From Allobosea sp. (GTDB taxonomy: Bacteria > Pseudomonadota > Alphaproteobacteria > Rhizobiales > Kaistiaceae), in the NCBI GenBank assembly GCA_017307955.1, contig JAFKFV010000016.1:62001-126000 (forward strand): 64,000 nucleotides of DNA, given 5' to 3'. Every line of letters begins with the position of its first letter. The stretch's first letter is position 1. Under the pieces are notes generated by a model. It was not told where the DNA came from. It saw only the letters and a program-made list of their open reading frames with translations, and did no database searches. Both the position numbers and the translations under genes were made by a program. This document shows positions 61,782 through 64,000 of the stretch, in pieces.

Positions 61782-63316
61782 TGCAGCTTTCGATCGAGGA
61801 TATCGGCAAGAGCTTTCCCGGCGTCACGGCGCTGGACGGCGTCTCCTTCACCATCCGGCCCGGCGAGATCCACGCGCTGATGGGCGAGAACGGCGCCGGC
61901 AAGTCGACGCTGATCAAGATCATCACCGGGCTCTACAAGCCCGATCGCGGGCGGCTCACGGTCGACGGAAAGGAGGTCGCCTTCTCCTCGCCGCGCGACG
62001 CCATCGCCGCCGGGATCAGCGCCGTGCACCAGGAGCGCAACCTCATCCCGCGCTTCATGGTGGGCGAGAACATCGTCATCGAGCGGCTGCCGACCCGAGG
62101 CGGTCTCATCGACTACGGCGCCGTGCATCGCGAGGCACGCCGCTTCCCCGACATGATCGATCCCTCGATCGACACCCATACCGAGGTGCGCCGCCTCTCG
62201 GTCGCGCAGATGCAGATCGTCGAGATCGCCAAGGCGCTGTCGCTGGAGACGAGCGTGCTGCTCCTCGACGAGCCGACCGCCTCGATCACCGGCCACGAGA
62301 CGGAAGCGCTGTTCGCCGTGCTGCGGCGGCTGCGCGACGAGGGCAAGGCGATCGTCTTCGTCAGCCACAAGCTGGAAGAGGTCGTCTCGATCTGCGACCG
62401 CGTGACGGTGCTGCGCGACGGCCGCGTCGCGGCGGCCGGCGAGCCGATCGCCACCATGGGCCGCGGCCGCATCGTCTCGGCCATGATCGGCCGCGAGGAG
62501 CGCGTGGCCGAGATCGGCGAGCGCCGGCTCGCAGGGGCGGAGCCGGTGCTGGAGGCGCGGTCCATCGCGACCAGCCTCGGCCACCGCGACGTCAGCTTCA
62601 CGCTCAGGAAGGGCGAGATCCTCGGTCTCTACGGCCTTGTCGGTGCGGGCCGTACGGAACTCGCTCGCGCGCTGATCGGCGATGCGCGCATCCTCTCGGG
62701 CGAGGTCGTGCTGCGCGGCGAGAGGGTCACGATCGGCAGCGTTCCGGAGGCGATCCGCCGCCACCGGCTCGGCTATATCTCGGAGGATCGAAAGGCCGAG
62801 GGCCTGATCCTCGCCCATCCGATCCGCTCCAACATCGTCATCCCGATCTGGCGGCGGATCGCCGGCAGCCTCGGCCTCATCAGCCGGGCCGCGGAACGCC
62901 GCGTCGCGGCCCCGCTGGCGCAGCGCCTAGAGGTCAAGGCGCCGTCGATCGAGCAGGCCGTCGGCAAGCTATCGGGCGGCAACCAGCAGAAGGTCTCGAT
63001 CGCCAAATGGCTCGCGGCCGGCGTCGACATCCTCATCATCGACGAGCCGACCGTCGGCATCGACATCAAGACCAAGACGGCGATCCACGAACTGATCGGC
63101 GAGATCACCCGCTCCGGCGTCTCGGTGCTGCTGATTTCGAGCGACATGCCGGAGATGATCACGCTCGCCGACCGCATCCTCGTGATGAAGGACTTTTCGA
63201 TCCGCGGCGAGATCGAGAACACGCGCCGCTACGAGGCCATGAGCCAGGCGATCATGGGTCATATCCATGACGGCGGCGACGACGAGGCCAAACCCCGCGA
63301 GGCCGGCCATGGCTGA
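61781..63316 (+). CDS. CUT2 sugar ABC transporter ATPase with two nucleotide domains
   Basis: A 511-residue RbsA/MglA-type ATPase. N-terminal domain: Walker A GENGAGKST, LSVAQMQIVEIAKALS signature, Walker B LLLDEPTASI. C-terminal domain: degenerate Walker A GLVGAGRTEL, LSGGNQQKVSIAKWLA signature, IIDEPTVGIDIKTK. One intact and one degenerate site is usual for this family. The TGATG junction shows tight coupling with the permease. Followed by a GntR gene after 22 bases. Confidence 0.93.
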   Translation: MQLSIEDIGKSFPGVTALDGVSFTIRPGEIHALMGENGAGKSTLIKIITGLYKPDRGRLTVDGKEVAFSSPRDAIAAGISAVHQERNLIPRFMVGENIVIERLPTRGGLIDYGAVHREARRFPDMIDPSIDTHTEVRRLSVAQMQIVEIAKALSLETSVLLLDEPTASITGHETEALFAVLRRLRDEGKAIVFVSHKLEEVVSICDRVTVLRDGRVAAAGEPIATMGRGRIVSAMIGREERVAEIGERRLAGAEPVLEARSIATSLGHRDVSFTLRKGEILGLYGLVGAGRTELARALIGDARILSGEVVLRGERVTIGSVPEAIRRHRLGYISEDRKAEGLILAHPIRSNIVIPIWRRIAGSLGLISRAAERRVAAPLAQRLEVKAPSIEQAVGKLSGGNQQKVSIAKWLAAGVDILIIDEPTVGIDIKTKTAIHELIGEITRSGVSVLLISSDMPEMITLADRILVMKDFSIRGEIENTRRYEAMSQAIMGHIHDGGDDEAKPREAGHG

Positions 63317-63338
63317 GCCCGGCGTGGGAGACTGAACC

Positions 63339-64000
63339 GTGACGACGACGGCAGCCGAGACCGCCGAGCGCGCCGACGGCGAGTTGCCGCTCTACGAGGT
63401 CATCTACCGCGTGCTGCGCCAGCACGTCGCCGGCGGCCAGTTGCCGCCGGGGCTCGTCGTCGGCGAGGCGGCCGTCGCCCGCGCCTTCGGCTCCAGCCGC
63501 GTACCCGCCGCCGCGGCGCTGCGCCGCCTGCAGGCCGAGGGGCTGCTTGAGCCCTTCGATGGCCGCGGCCTCGTCATCTCTGGCGGTTCGGCGCCGCTCA
63601 GGCTCGATCTCGTCGAGGCTGGGCTCGTCCTTCCCGAGGAGATGGGCCAGGCCGGCGCGCCGCGCAGCCGCCGGGCGCGCATCTATCCCGAAGTCGAGCA
63701 CATCGTCGCCGCGAGCATGGCGCATGGCCGCTTCCTGCTCAACGAGAGCGTGCTCGCCGAGCATTACGGCGTCAGCCGCACGGTCGCGCACGAGATCATC
63801 GCGCGGCTCGATCGCGCCGGGCTGATCATGCAGGACCGCAACCAGCGCTGGTATGCCGGGCCGCTGACGCCCGAGCTGATGGGCGAGCATTTCGAGATCC
63901 GCTGGCTGATGGAGCCGCTGGCTCTCGCACAGGCGCTGCCGGCGCTCGACCGCCGCGACCTCGCCGCCAAGCGCGAGCGCGTCGCGACCACGCAGGCCGG
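63339..64000 (+). CDS. GntR-family regulator with two winged-helix domains (3' cut by window)
   Basis: The frame is open to the window end (220 residues seen). It starts with GTG, GGGAG 8 bases upstream, 22 bases behind the CUT2 ATPase, so it is in the operon. Residues 18-82 form a GntR winged helix (PLYEVIYRVLRQHVAGGQLP, then VVGEAAVARAFGSSRVPAAA); residues 115-177 form a second (IYPEVEHIVAASMAHGRFLL, then SVLAEHYGVSRTVAHEIIAR); FCD-type ligand domain seems to begin at about 180 (MGEHFEIRWLMEPLALAQAL). Most GntR proteins have one winged helix. Expected to control the sugar operon. Confidence 0.82.
   Translation, partial: MTTTAAETAERADGELPLYEVIYRVLRQHVAGGQLPPGLVVGEAAVARAFGSSRVPAAAALRRLQAEGLLEPFDGRGLVISGGSAPLRLDLVEAGLVLPEEMGQAGAPRSRRARIYPEVEHIVAASMAHGRFLLNESVLAEHYGVSRTVAHEIIARLDRAGLIMQDRNQRWYAGPLTPELMGEHFEIRWLMEPLALAQALPALDRRDLAAKRERVATTQA

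Overview
This is a GC-rich, densely coding chromosomal window that looks like an alphaproteobacterium of the Hyphomicrobiales (rhizobial) type. The evidence is gene content: an mprF-acvB pair coupled by ATGA, a BigR/SqrR-type sulfide regulon, a dctA/dctBD locus with sigma-54 control, two RpiR-controlled CUT1 sugar genes, a PhnA-like membrane protein next to a 25-residue peptide, and rhizobial-style CCCTCACCC...GGGAGAGGG palindromic repeats. I cannot fix the genus from sequence alone. No rRNA, tRNA, CRISPR array, insertion sequence or prophage was seen, and both window edges cut a gene (an autotransporter beta-barrel on the left, a GntR regulator on the right).

Layout. 0-12.4 kb: housekeeping and small accessory genes (autotransporter end, degenerate SDR, sugar epimerase, DUF423, release factor 3, a dihydrofolate-reductase-like gene divergent from a TetR gene, a divergent PRPP synthetase, MmcQ/YjbR, ArsR+AHSA1 pair, lytic transglycosylase, HXXEE protein, LemA+DUF2207). 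12.4-20.6 kb, minus strand: an endonuclease/exonuclease/phosphatase protein, lysyl-phosphatidylglycerol hydrolase (acvB) and synthase/flippase (mprF), an M29 aminopeptidase, and a DHA2 efflux pump. 20.9-35.5 kb: a large catabolic island with an oligosaccharide CUT1 ABC transporter, a Gfo/Idh oxidoreductase, a GH20 beta-hexosaminidase, two M81 metallopeptidases, RidA, an SDR, two RpiR regulators and a D-threonine-aldolase-like PLP enzyme. 35.5-39.9 kb: sulfide/persulfide detoxification (SQR, TauE/SafE, DUF442 sulfurtransferase, persulfide-dioxygenase-like MBL protein) divergent from a two-cysteine ArsR regulator and thioredoxin 2. 39.9-41.2 kb: orphan small genes. 41.2-43.8 kb: cystathionine beta-synthase and gamma-lyase.

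43.8-48.0 kb, minus strand: hybrid histidine kinase, a stand-alone FMN/3Fe-4S glutamate-synthase-like protein and two overlapping micro-membrane proteins. 48.2-52.0 kb: an osmF/yehZYXW-type glycine-betaine-like ABC transporter. 52.1-57.4 kb: a DUF2934 protein with a histone-H1-like tail, dctD-dctB, and dctA behind two DctD-type palindromes and a sigma-54 promoter. 57.4-58.5 kb: a short insulated module of a 25-residue peptide and a PhnA-like protein between two TTCG-loop terminators. 58.6-64 kb: a CUT2 monosaccharide ABC transporter followed by a GntR regulator with two winged-helix domains.

How they work together. The 20.9-35.5 kb island plausibly imports an N-acetylhexosamine-containing oligosaccharide, trims it with GH20, and handles an amide/peptide and a D-hydroxy-amino-acid part with the M81, RidA and PLP enzymes; this is inference from context. 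The sulfide operon would convert H2S to persulfide and then sulfite for export, with the neighbouring transsulfuration genes as a possible internal H2S source. Both sugar transporters carry a long-stem palindromic repeat directly after the binding-protein gene, a position suited to differential expression of binding protein over membrane components.
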